A stretch of 32,705 nucleotides of DNA from positions 1-32,705 of the forward strand of contig JAILPY010000172.1 of the NCBI GenBank assembly GCA_024699235.1. The letters are read 5' to 3'. The position numbers and the translations under genes were made by a program. Shown in pieces: positions 25,568-32,705 of this stretch. Position 1 is the first letter of the stretch, and each line of letters starts with the position of its first letter. This DNA comes from Treponema sp. GTDB taxonomy: Bacteria > Spirochaetota > Spirochaetia > Treponematales > Treponemataceae. The notes beneath the pieces are model-generated. The model did not search any database, had not been told where the DNA came from, and was given only the letters and a program-made list of their open reading frames with translations.

Positions 25568-28120
25568 CTAAAATACATAGTCTATAACTTCCTGTACATT
25601 AGAAACAGGCATGAATGTTATTCCAGCTTTTACATGTTCAGGAATTTCATCTAAATCCCTTACATTTGCTTTTGGTATAAGAATTGTTTTTATCTTATTG
25701 CGTTTTGCCGCTACAGTTTTCTCTCTTAAACCGCCAATAGGCAAAACCTGACCGGTCAGACTTAATTCTCCTGTCATAGCAAGATTTGGCTTTATTTTTT
25801 TATTTCTAAGCAAGGAAACAAAAGTCGTAGCCATTGTAATGCCTGCAGACGGTCCATCTTTAGGAGTTGCACCTTCAGGAATATGTAGATGAATCGTATT
25901 CTTTTCAAACCAGTCTGCATCTTTATATTTATTAGAAATAGCATATTGCTTTGCCCATGTCATAGCAATTTGAGCGCTTTCTTTCATAACATCTCCAAGT
26001 TGCCCGGTTAACTGCAAGCCACCTTTGCTTGAAGCATAATAAATGCTTTCAAGAAGAAGTGTATCTCCACCCATGCTAGTCCAGGCAAGACCTATAGCTG
26101 TTCCTGGAACAGCAGCTGTTTTTATCTGACTTTCATCAAATACTGGCTTACCTAGATATTTTCGAACTTCTTCTGTATCAATTTCAAATGATTTATCCTT
26201 AAAAGCAACGCGTATTTTCTCTGCATCTTCATTAGCAAGCTGAGTTTTCTTTTCAATAAGTTCCTGTTCTTTATCAAGAAGGATTTTTTCCTCATCTTCT
26301 GCAGTAAGCTTCTTCTTTTGAGAGAGCTTCTTTTTCTGATTCTCACGAAGTTCTTCAACAGAAGGTAATATCGTAGAAGGATTATCCTTTTCATATTCTG
26401 AGACCTGCTCAAAAATAAGTTTTCGACTTATTTTATCAATGCATTTCTCAAAATTTCTTACACCTGCTTCACGAGCATATTCTGTTGCGATAAGAGAAAG
26501 AGCTGTCTTTGTATATTTTACCTGATTCTTTTTTAATCCATTCTTAAGCAAATTCTTAGGAATAAGATATTTTTTCGCAATCTCAATTTTTTCCTGATCA
26601 ATATAACCAGAAAGTTCAATAATTTCAGCCCTGTCAAGCAGTGGTCTTGGAATTGTATCAAGACTGTTTGCCGTTAAAATAAAGAATACATTGCTTAAAT
26701 CAAAAGGAAGGTCAAGATATGTATCACGGAAATTAGAGTTCTGTTCCGGATCAAGGACTTCAAGCAAAGCTGCAGAAGGATCTCCTTGAGCACTTGCATT
26801 CATCTTATCAACTTCATCTATCATGAATACAGGAGATTTAGATTTTGTAATCTTAAGACCTTCAAGAATCTGACCAGGCATTGCTCCTATATAGGTTCTT
26901 CTAAAACCTTTAATTTTAGATTCATCATGCTCTCCTCCAACACTAAACCTAAAGAAAGGCTTATGCATTGCACGGGCAATAGAATGTCCTACACTAGTCT
27001 TTCCAACACCAGGAGGACCAACAAGAATAAGAACAGAACCTTTACCGTCATGCTTAAGTTTTCTTACTGAAAGATACTCAAGTATTCGCTTTTTTACTTC
27101 TTCAAGACCATAATGGTCTGCATTAAGAATTGAAGATGCCTCTTTTAGACTGTAATTTTCAATAGGAGAATCATTCCAAGGAAGATTACATATTAAATCC
27201 AGATAATTCCTACTGGACATATATTCAGGATCATGAGGATCAGTAAGATTGAATTTTGAAAGTTCGCTCTCTGTTGCTTCTTTTATTTCACCAGTAAAAT
27301 GAAATGATTCTATCTTAGCCTTAAATTTCTGATAGTCACTGGTTTTTGAATCACTGGCAATTCCAAGTTCTTCCTGAATGCTTTTCAATTCCTCGCGTAA
27401 AAAATAATCACGCTGATTTTTTTCTACTTTATCATTTATTTCATTCTGTATTTTTTTCTGAACCCTAAGGATTTCTTCTTCTTTCTTAATATATACAAGA
27501 ACCTGATTCATTCTTTCACGGACATCAAGAGTTGAAAGAACTTTTTGCTGTTCCTCTTTATCTATATTTAAAATAGAAGCTACAAAATCTGCAATCTTAC
27601 CTGGATGATCGATATTAACCATATTAAGGCGCATTTCTTCAGTGAACATAGGATTATTCTCACTTATTTCCTTCATTTCACTGATAATAGCCCGTGTAAG
27701 TGCCTTTATTTCAAATTGATTACTTTCAACATCTTCAAGATATTCAACGGCAGCAACCATTGGATTAGAAGCATTTAGAGACTTTCTAATTTTAAACCTT
27801 TGGAGCGTAGATACAAATGCATTTATCCCTCCATCCGGTAAATTAATCTTTTTAATTATGCGGGCAACGGTTCCAACATCATACAAATCAGCAAGTGTTG
27901 GATGCTCTGCATCATTCTTAAGCATGACAATGCCAATAAAACCATCACCTTTGCAAGCTTCTTCTATTACTTTTGTATCTTCTGCATTATTTATCATTAA
28001 GGGAGTAAAAATCCCTGGAAAAATAGGTCTTCCGCCAATCGGTATAATATTAAGTTTATTAGGAAATTCCTCTCGTGCAGGAAGACCCATAATTGAGTTA
28101 TCAGAATTGTTATCTTTCAT
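25568..28120 (-). CDS. lon: ATP-dependent protease Lon
   Basis: 850 aa from the ATG at 28120; an in-frame TTG at 28156 would add 12 residues (MLFCYDLSILEG) that do not look like Lon, though AGAAGG is only 1 nt from the ATG, so the start is uncertain. The N-terminal LON domain begins LNIIPIGGRPIFPGIFTPLM. AAA+ module: Walker A GPPGVGKTS (K374), Walker B VFMIDEVDKM. Protease domain: Ser-Lys dyad S758 (PKDGPSAGITM) and K801 (GLREKTVAAKRN), spaced 43 as in E. coli Lon. Between the AAA+ lid and the protease domain (about 585-640) is a Lys/Glu-rich, coiled-coil-like insertion of about 50 residues absent from E. coli Lon. It degrades misfolded and regulatory proteins in the cytosol. Last gene of the deoD-manA run. 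Confidence 0.97.
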   Translation of the reverse strand: MKDNNSDNSIMGLPAREEFPNKLNIIPIGGRPIFPGIFTPLMINNAEDTKVIEEACKGDGFIGIVMLKNDAEHPTLADLYDVGTVARIIKKINLPDGGINAFVSTLQRFKIRKSLNASNPMVAAVEYLEDVESNQFEIKALTRAIISEMKEISENNPMFTEEMRLNMVNIDHPGKIADFVASILNIDKEEQQKVLSTLDVRERMNQVLVYIKKEEEILRVQKKIQNEINDKVEKNQRDYFLREELKSIQEELGIASDSKTSDYQKFKAKIESFHFTGEIKEATESELSKFNLTDPHDPEYMSSRNYLDLICNLPWNDSPIENYSLKEASSILNADHYGLEEVKKRILEYLSVRKLKHDGKGSVLILVGPPGVGKTSVGHSIARAMHKPFFRFSVGGEHDESKIKGFRRTYIGAMPGQILEGLKITKSKSPVFMIDEVDKMNASAQGDPSAALLEVLDPEQNSNFRDTYLDLPFDLSNVFFILTANSLDTIPRPLLDRAEIIELSGYIDQEKIEIAKKYLIPKNLLKNGLKKNQVKYTKTALSLIATEYAREAGVRNFEKCIDKISRKLIFEQVSEYEKDNPSTILPSVEELRENQKKKLSQKKKLTAEDEEKILLDKEQELIEKKTQLANEDAEKIRVAFKDKSFEIDTEEVRKYLGKPVFDESQIKTAAVPGTAIGLAWTSMGGDTLLLESIYYASSKGGLQLTGQLGDVMKESAQIAMTWAKQYAISNKYKDADWFEKNTIHLHIPEGATPKDGPSAGITMATTFVSLLRNKKIKPNLAMTGELSLTGQVLPIGGLREKTVAAKRNKIKTILIPKANVRDLDEIPEHVKAGITFMPVSNVQEVIDYVF

Positions 28121-28159
28121 ACCTTCTAATATACTCAAATCATAGCAAAAAAGCAAATC

Positions 28160-28969
28160 TTACGGTCTATGTTTTGGACCTGCAGGCGTTATTTTCATAA
28201 GAGAAAGATCTCCAGAAGCCTTTATTTCTTCTCCAGGAGCAAAGGCAAAAATCTCTTCTGCGGAAACTTTTTCTCCATTTAATATACCAGAACCTTCCTC
28301 AACAAAAATAAGTACATAATCCTCAGGAATAGCTTTTCCTGGATACTTATCAATAATGCCAAAATAAGTATCTTCAACAATAATTTCCTCTAATGTGAAA
28401 TAAGGGCATGAAAAAGCTCCTGGGAATTTAGAAACATTACGGAATACGTCATTCTTTATTACAGATATAGCTTTTTCAACATGACACTCTCGCCCTCTCC
28501 CCCAGTCATAAAGCCTATAAGTAACATCACAAGACTGCTGGACTTCTAAAAGCCTAAGACCTTTGCCTATTGCATGTACTGTTCCTGCAGGAATGTAAAG
28601 GAAATCACCCTTTTCAACTTTTACAAATCGAAGCAAATCCTGAGGAGATCCTGCATTTATGGCTTTACGTATTTCACTCTGAGTATATACACCGTTAAAA
28701 CCATATACAAGAGTTGCATCTTCTTCCGCATCAAGAACATACCAGCACTCAGTCTTTCCCCTGGAATTTTCATACAGTTGTGCTTTTTCATCATCTGGAT
28801 GAACCTGAACGCTCAATCTGTCATTTGCCTGTATAACCTTTACCAACAAAGGATAGTCTCCGCCAACAAATGACTGTAAGTTTTCTTGCAATCCATTAGG
28901 ATGGGTTGAAGCAATCCATAATTCATATCCCCAGATTTTTTCTGATTTTATAGATGTAAGTTTTAACAT
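28160..28969 (-). CDS. manA: Mannose-6-phosphate isomerase, class I
   Basis: 269 aa from ATG 28969; GGGAG 8 nt upstream supports it over the in-frame TTG at 28984. It interconverts fructose-6-P and mannose-6-P, feeding mannose catabolism or mannosylated glycans. The cupin zinc ligands are visible: Gln and His in VQVHPDDEKA, Glu in GKTECWYVL and His in PAGTVHAIG. The substrate-loop segment LLEVQQSCDVTYRLYDWGR is typical of the short Bacillus-type enzymes. It starts 2 nt after the nucleotidyltransferase stop, which suggests the pair acts on one sugar pathway. Confidence 0.95.
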   Translation of the reverse strand: MLKLTSIKSEKIWGYELWIASTHPNGLQENLQSFVGGDYPLLVKVIQANDRLSVQVHPDDEKAQLYENSRGKTECWYVLDAEEDATLVYGFNGVYTQSEIRKAINAGSPQDLLRFVKVEKGDFLYIPAGTVHAIGKGLRLLEVQQSCDVTYRLYDWGRGRECHVEKAISVIKNDVFRNVSKFPGAFSCPYFTLEEIIVEDTYFGIIDKYPGKAIPEDYVLIFVEEGSGILNGEKVSAEEIFAFAPGEEIKASGDLSLMKITPAGPKHRP

Positions 28970-28971
28970 TT

Positions 28972-29880
28972 TTATTTCTCCCAAAGCTTTTCAGGGTAAT
29001 ACCCAGTATCAATTTTTTCTGCAATCTCTTTTTTTACAATGGCACGGTCTTCAGGATATGTCATTCCAAACCATTTTTCAGTAGATGTGAAAAACTTAAT
29101 GCTTCCTTTACCATGCTTTACAATATCACTTGCTGCAACTGGCAATAAGGCTTCTGCTTTTGGTTTATCTAATGAAGTTTTCTTGAATGAATCCCAATAG
29201 ACATGAAATTCATCGAATGCAGTCGTATTAAATGCAAATAGATTCATGCTGACCCATTCTTTTCCAGAAAAAACATACTCTTTACCATCTAACTCGCTTA
29301 TTATTTTATCATCTTTATAAAAAATCTTTGTATTTTCAGTAATGGAATCTAGATAACCGTCTTTTACAGTACATACTCCCCTACTGACAGAACCACTGCG
29401 ACTCATGGTATTTCCTAAAACATAACCAACCATAGCATGATTGGTAGATTCAGGAGAAAGACCTGACAAATAGGAACCAAGAGTATTAAATGCATCTCTT
29501 CCATAATAATCATCACTATTTATAACGGCAAACGGAGTATTTATCTTATTTTCAGCACATAAAACAGCATGTATAGTACCCCAAGGCTTTGTTCTTTCAC
29601 TAGCCTTACTGATTTCTTCTGAAGATAAAAGAGCATCAGGTGTCTGAAATACATATTCAGCATCAAAATTTTCTGCAACACGATTAAACAGTCGCTCCCT
29701 AAAATCAGATTCTATATCTTTACGTATTACAAAGACAACTTTACCAAATCCACATTTTTTTGCATCAAATGTAGAAAAATCCAAAAGACACTCATTGTGC
29801 TTTCCTACAGCATCTATCTGCTTAACTCCACCATACCGGCTTCCCATACCGGCAGCAAGAACTAACAATGTTGGTTTCAT
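28972..29880 (-). CDS. Sugar-phosphate nucleotidyltransferase-like protein
   Basis: 302 aa, AGGA 8 nt before the ATG. The Rossmann-like NTP_transferase start is LLVLAAGMGSRYGGVKQID, the G-x-G-x-R(Y) loop that binds the nucleotide triphosphate; a metal-site stretch follows at VINSDDYYGRDAF. The WGTIHAVLCAENKI segment corresponds to the conserved G-T-A-x-A region, here GTIHA. C-terminal ending FGMTYPEDRAIVKKEIAEKI is typical of a subgroup of uncharacterised predicted nucleotidyltransferases. The Lys expected in the VEKP-type sugar motif is not obvious, so substrate prediction (mannose-1-P or glucose-1-P) rests on neighbouring manA only. Confidence 0.85.
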   Translation of the reverse strand: MKPTLLVLAAGMGSRYGGVKQIDAVGKHNECLLDFSTFDAKKCGFGKVVFVIRKDIESDFRERLFNRVAENFDAEYVFQTPDALLSSEEISKASERTKPWGTIHAVLCAENKINTPFAVINSDDYYGRDAFNTLGSYLSGLSPESTNHAMVGYVLGNTMSRSGSVSRGVCTVKDGYLDSITENTKIFYKDDKIISELDGKEYVFSGKEWVSMNLFAFNTTAFDEFHVYWDSFKKTSLDKPKAEALLPVAASDIVKHGKGSIKFFTSTEKWFGMTYPEDRAIVKKEIAEKIDTGYYPEKLWEK

Positions 29881-29912
29881 ACAATTTTCCTAATCTTTAT
29901 TATATAAAATTA

Positions 29913-30614
29913 TTATGCTGTTATAGTTTCAAGAGCAAGTTTCATCATATTGGTAAAGGAAGTCTGCCTTTCTTCTGCAGTTGTTTCACCACCAAGAACA
30001 ATATGATCACTAACAGTAAGAATTGTAAGAGCTTTTCTATGGAATTTAGCTGCAAGCGTATAAAGTTCTGCAGTTTCCATTTCTACCCCCAAAGCCCCAT
30101 ATTCTGCCCACAGTTTCCAATTTGCCTTATCATCATAAAACATATCGCTAGAAACACAAAGACCGACTTTTCGCTTTAATCCTAATTCTTCCGCTTTATT
30201 GTCAGCAGTCTTTAAAAGACCAAAATCTGCCGCTGGTGCAAAATGCAATCCATTAAATCGCATTGTATTCAATCCGCTGTCTGTACAAGCTGCTTCTGCC
30301 AGAAGTACATCACGAAGAGCAATATCCTTCTGAATTGCACCACATGTTCCTACACGTATTGCCTTTTGTACATTATAAAATTGGAAAAGTTCATTAACAT
30401 AAATTGAAAGGGATGGTTGCCCCATTCCTGTTCCCTGAACAGAAACCCTTTTTCCATTATAAGTTCCTGTAAAGCCATACATACCACGTACTTCATTATA
30501 GCATTTGGCATCTTTTAAAAAATTCTCAGCAATAAATTTAGCTCGAAGAGGATCCCCAGGAAGAAGGACTGCTTCTGCAATGGCACCTTCTGGTGCATTA
30601 ATATGTGTACTCAT
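29913..30614 (-). CDS. deoD: Purine nucleoside phosphorylase, DeoD (hexameric) type
   Basis: 233 aa from ATG 30614, chosen because [20 protein letters not shown] aligns with the E. coli DeoD start; ATG 30632 would add six residues. It phosphorolyses purine (deoxy)nucleosides to base plus (deoxy)ribose-1-P for salvage. Visible sites: His of THINA, phosphate-binding Arg in GDPLRAKFI and in [16 protein letters not shown] for ribose binding, and the catalytic Asp in TVSDH. There is no Shine-Dalgarno; an extended -10 (TGTTATAAT) lies 6 nt upstream, implying a leaderless transcript. It heads the run with the nucleotidyltransferase, manA and lon. Confidence 0.96.
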   Translation of the reverse strand: MSTHINAPEGAIAEAVLLPGDPLRAKFIAENFLKDAKCYNEVRGMYGFTGTYNGKRVSVQGTGMGQPSLSIYVNELFQFYNVQKAIRVGTCGAIQKDIALRDVLLAEAACTDSGLNTMRFNGLHFAPAADFGLLKTADNKAEELGLKRKVGLCVSSDMFYDDKANWKLWAEYGALGVEMETAELYTLAAKFHRKALTILTVSDHIVLGGETTAEERQTSFTNMMKLALETITA

Positions 30615-30629
30615 TCTATTATTATAACA
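30615..30629 (-). promoter_or_regulatory. Extended -10 promoter of deoD, leaderless
   Basis: Minus-strand TGT followed by TATAAT (30626-30621), then exactly 6 nt before the ATG at 30614, which places the expected +1 at the start codon. No convincing -35 box, as is usual for TGn extended -10 promoters. Confidence 0.55.
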
Positions 30630-30881
30630 CATTTTTTTTATTGAGGTTAAAATATTTTAATTATTTGATAATTTTAATCAAAAATATACATAAAATGCAG
30701 AACAGAATTGCTACTTTTTTCAGTAAGCATCATATATAAGAACTAAAAACACGTACCCTTTATCTGGCATAGAATGCAGTAATATTACGCACTGCTCATA
30801 ACGATTTTGCGCACTGACAAAATAATAAGAGATTTTAGATTTTACACTTATTAACAATAATACAAAACAATATTTATGAAT
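30630..30881. other. AT-rich intergenic stretch between chrA-like and deoD genes
   Basis: About 250 bases without an ORF I can support. On the minus strand AGTGCG occurs twice about 25 nt apart (near 30790-30820). GCAGT and ACTGC form a weak inverted pair in the same place. I see no tRNA, strong terminator or riboswitch. Confidence 0.5.
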
Positions 30882-31463
30882 TTACAAAAATAAAACACCA
30901 AACACAGCGCCTGCCATTACTATAAAAACAGGATGAATTTTCTTAAAGAAAAACAAAACAGCAAGGCAAGCTAAATAGAAAATAACAGATTTTAATCTGA
31001 ATAAATCGAAAAACAGACCGCTTTCTTTAAATAAAGGAATATTTAACAAAGCTATAAGAAAAACATTCATAGCTGCAACAAGTACCATTCCACTAGTTGC
31101 AGGCCTAAGACCTGTAAAAGAGGCTTTTACAAGAGGCTTTTTCTGGACATTCATAAAGAATTTGGCAATAAACATAATAATAATAAGAGATGGGAGGATT
31201 TCACCAAATGTAGTAATAATACCTCCAATAGGTCCATACAACTCAGTACCACAGTAAGTTGCTAGATTCACTCCTATTGGTCCTGGAGTACTTTCACTAA
31301 TAGCAAGCATACTGTAAAACTTCTCTGCAGAAATTAGATGATAACGATCTACCAAAACCTGCTGCATAAACGTGGCGGCAACAAGACCTCCTCCAACAGC
31401 AAAAAGTCCTACATAAAAAAACACAAAAAATAAAAATATCAGACCTGCAATGCCACTAATCAT
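30882..31463 (-). CDS. CHR-family (chromate transporter) protein, second half
   Basis: 193 aa integral membrane protein with about five or six hydrophobic segments. The CHR half-motifs are present: FAVGGGLVAATFMQQ near the N-terminus and SESTPGPIGVNLATYCG around residues 52-68. Full-length ChrA proteins are fusions of two such halves; here they are separate genes. The start overlaps the preceding half by 4 nt (ATGA), so they are made together and probably form a heterodimer. Members export chromate in some bacteria, but many homologues have no proven substrate, and nothing here indicates chromate resistance. Confidence 0.88.
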   Translation of the reverse strand: MISGIAGLIFLFFVFFYVGLFAVGGGLVAATFMQQVLVDRYHLISAEKFYSMLAISESTPGPIGVNLATYCGTELYGPIGGIITTFGEILPSLIIIMFIAKFFMNVQKKPLVKASFTGLRPATSGMVLVAAMNVFLIALLNIPLFKESGLFFDLFRLKSVIFYLACLAVLFFFKKIHPVFIVMAGAVFGVLFL

Positions 31464-32026
31464 TCCTGAACCTCATCAACTTTTTTTAGATTACCTGAAA
31501 AATAGGCTATCAGTACACCTGCTATGGCAGAAGCAACAATTACAGCTACAGATGGAATCTTAAGGAAAAAGATGGCACAGAACGAAGCTGCATAAAATAT
31601 AATTCCCCACCATTTTTTTATTGATTTGCGTGCAAAATTAAATACTGCATAAGTAAGAAGAGCAGTTACGGCAACATTTATTCCCTTCAAGGCTTTTTGA
31701 ACCCATACAATACTTTCAAAGTTAGAAATAAATAAAGAAATTAAAGTAATTATAATAATAGATGGCGTTACAACACCCATTGTTGCAAAGATGCCGCCAA
31801 TAATTTTTCTACGGCGAAAACCAACAAAGGTAGAAACATTTACAGCTATAACACCAGGCGTTACTTGAGATATTGCATAATAATCCATTAAATCATCACT
31901 GGTAGCCCAATTACGCTTATCTACAAGTTCACGTTCGAGAATTGGAAGCATTGCATAACCTCCACCAAATGTAACAGCCCCGATTTTAAAAAAAACAAAA
32001 TACAAGTTCAATAAATCTTTTACCAT
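31460..32026 (-). CDS. CHR-family (chromate transporter) protein, first half
   Basis: 188 aa. N-terminal motif GAVTFGGGYAMLPILERELV and ISQVTPGVIAVNVSTFVGF are the CHR family hallmarks, followed by hydrophobic segments to a charged tail (GNLKKVDEVQE). AGAGGA lies about 8 nt before the ATG. It is the partner of the downstream 193-aa half. It starts 73 nt after the stop of the cyclase gene on the same strand, so it might share that transcript, but I see no functional tie. Confidence 0.9.
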   Translation of the reverse strand: MVKDLLNLYFVFFKIGAVTFGGGYAMLPILERELVDKRNWATSDDLMDYYAISQVTPGVIAVNVSTFVGFRRRKIIGGIFATMGVVTPSIIIITLISLFISNFESIVWVQKALKGINVAVTALLTYAVFNFARKSIKKWWGIIFYAASFCAIFFLKIPSVAVIVASAIAGVLIAYFSGNLKKVDEVQE

Positions 32027-32099
32027 ACAATAATCCTCTAACCATACAAATGAGAGAGTTAATGAATATATTTATTTATGCCATATAAAAAATATATAT

Positions 32100-32705
32100 C
32101 TACTTCTGCGTAGCATGTAAAAATCCTTGCCAGCCTTCTGGAGGCTGCCTTAAGAATTTTTCACATTTATCAACATATTTAAGACTGACGGCATCATCTT
32201 TATTTTGCTCAAATAGCGTCTTCGCTTCTGAAAATTTTCCATCAACAAAAAGTTCATAAGCTTTTTCAAACTTTTTAAATTTTGCTTCTGAATTTTTAGC
32301 TTCAGATTGCTCCATAGGTGTGTATACATGTACTGGTTCTCGCCTGCCTACAACAACAATATTTGCTATATTTCTAAAAGCAAGCTGGCATCCAACTTCA
32401 GTTGCTCTTTTCATAGTTTGTTCAGAACACATAGTATATGTACCAAACTGTTTATTAATGCCTTCCAGACGGGAAGCCAGATTAACAGTATCTCCCATCA
32501 TTGTATAATCAAAACGCTTATTAGAGCCAAAGTTTCCGACAGTTGCAATTCCAGTATTCAACCCAATACGCTGCTTTACAGCCTTACCAGTAATTGATGA
32601 AAGCTGTGCCTGCATTTCCTTTAATTTTTGCTGACACTCAATAGCAGCTTCAAGAGCACGTTTTGCATGGTCATACTGATATGTAGGAGCATTCCAGAAT
32701 GCAAT
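32100..32705 (-). CDS. Class III adenylate cyclase, C-terminal part (truncated by window edge)
   Basis: The frame stays open to base 32705, so the visible 201 residues are the C-terminal part; the first visible residues (IAFWNAPTYQYDHAKRALEA) follow directly on the second metal-Asp motif. Catalytic residues present: Thr of DYTMMGD, then Asn and Arg in VNLASRLEG, again the class IIIb (Thr) pattern expected for ATP. After the catalytic domain comes a TPR-like helical tail (FEKAYELFVDGKFSEAKTLF) ending CEKFLRQPPEGWQGFLHATQ, clearly homologous to the tail of the cyclase at 1336-3189. Sensor domain unknown. Confidence 0.93.
   Translation of the reverse strand: MAFWNAPTYQYDHAKRALEAAIECQQKLKEMQAQLSSITGKAVKQRIGLNTGIATVGNFGSNKRFDYTMMGDTVNLASRLEGINKQFGTYTMCSEQTMKRATEVGCQLAFRNIANIVVVGRREPVHVYTPMEQSEAKNSEAKFKKFEKAYELFVDGKFSEAKTLFEQNKDDAVSLKYVDKCEKFLRQPPEGWQGFLHATQK

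Noticed and set aside
30760-30825. Short direct repeat AGTGCG and weak GCAGT/ACTGC pair between chrA-like and deoD genes
   Set aside because: Too short and imperfect to support an operator or terminator call.

Overview
This is a low-GC chromosomal stretch that reads like a spirochaete of the genus Treponema, probably a host-associated gut or oral species. I base this on the gene repertoire: two class III nucleotide cyclases sharing a treponeme-style C-terminal tail, a CheA/receiver hybrid kinase, uvrA directly followed by an LptD homologue, Wzi-like barrels, and a ThiI without a rhodanese domain. The genus call is inference. I see no phage, plasmid, rRNA, tRNA or CRISPR array. Coding density is high, and no gene-free stretch exceeds about 270 bases.

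Layout. (1) Bases 1-3189, plus strand: the 3' part of a CheA-type hybrid histidine kinase overlaps by 8 nt an adenylate cyclase with a degenerate receiver and a GAF-like region. (2) 3205-5869, plus strand: a Rep/PcrA-type helicase and a small lipoprotein with a CBM6/35-like fold. (3) 19167-5876, minus strand: a tightly packed seven-gene run, uvrA - lptD - GT4 glycosyltransferase - two Wzi-like outer-membrane barrels - thiI - an exported protein of unknown function. Adjacent genes overlap by 8-14 nt or lie within 41 nt, and many start with GTG or TTG. (4) 19248-25494: an ArsR-type repressor diverges from an RND/MMPL permease, which is followed by a LolA-like periplasmic protein and a DUF1302-like outer-membrane barrel. 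(5) 30614-25568, minus strand: deoD - sugar nucleotidyltransferase - manA - lon. (6) 32705-30882, minus strand: a second, truncated class III cyclase and a split pair of CHR (chromate-transporter-family) proteins.

The most interesting unit is region 4. It has an inner-membrane RND pump, a periplasmic lipid- or lipoprotein-carrier-like protein and an outer-membrane barrel, all co-oriented. Three copies of a 16-bp inverted repeat (GTTTAA-N4-TTRAAC) lie at the divergent ArsR control region (two) and in front of the LolA-like gene (one). The permease and the barrel both carry acidic Ser/Asp repeats built on similar cores: LDSWG three times at exact 17-residue spacing in the permease, and tandem DDDSFGSF in the barrel. 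I propose an ArsR-controlled trans-envelope lipid or hydrophobe transport machine whose inner and outer parts may share a recognition element.

Region 3 is a second envelope locus. It holds an LptD homologue and two Wzi-like barrels in an organism group generally thought to lack classical LPS, which raises the question of what LptD inserts into the outer membrane. Region 1 suggests a chemotaxis-like kinase whose output is tied to cAMP.
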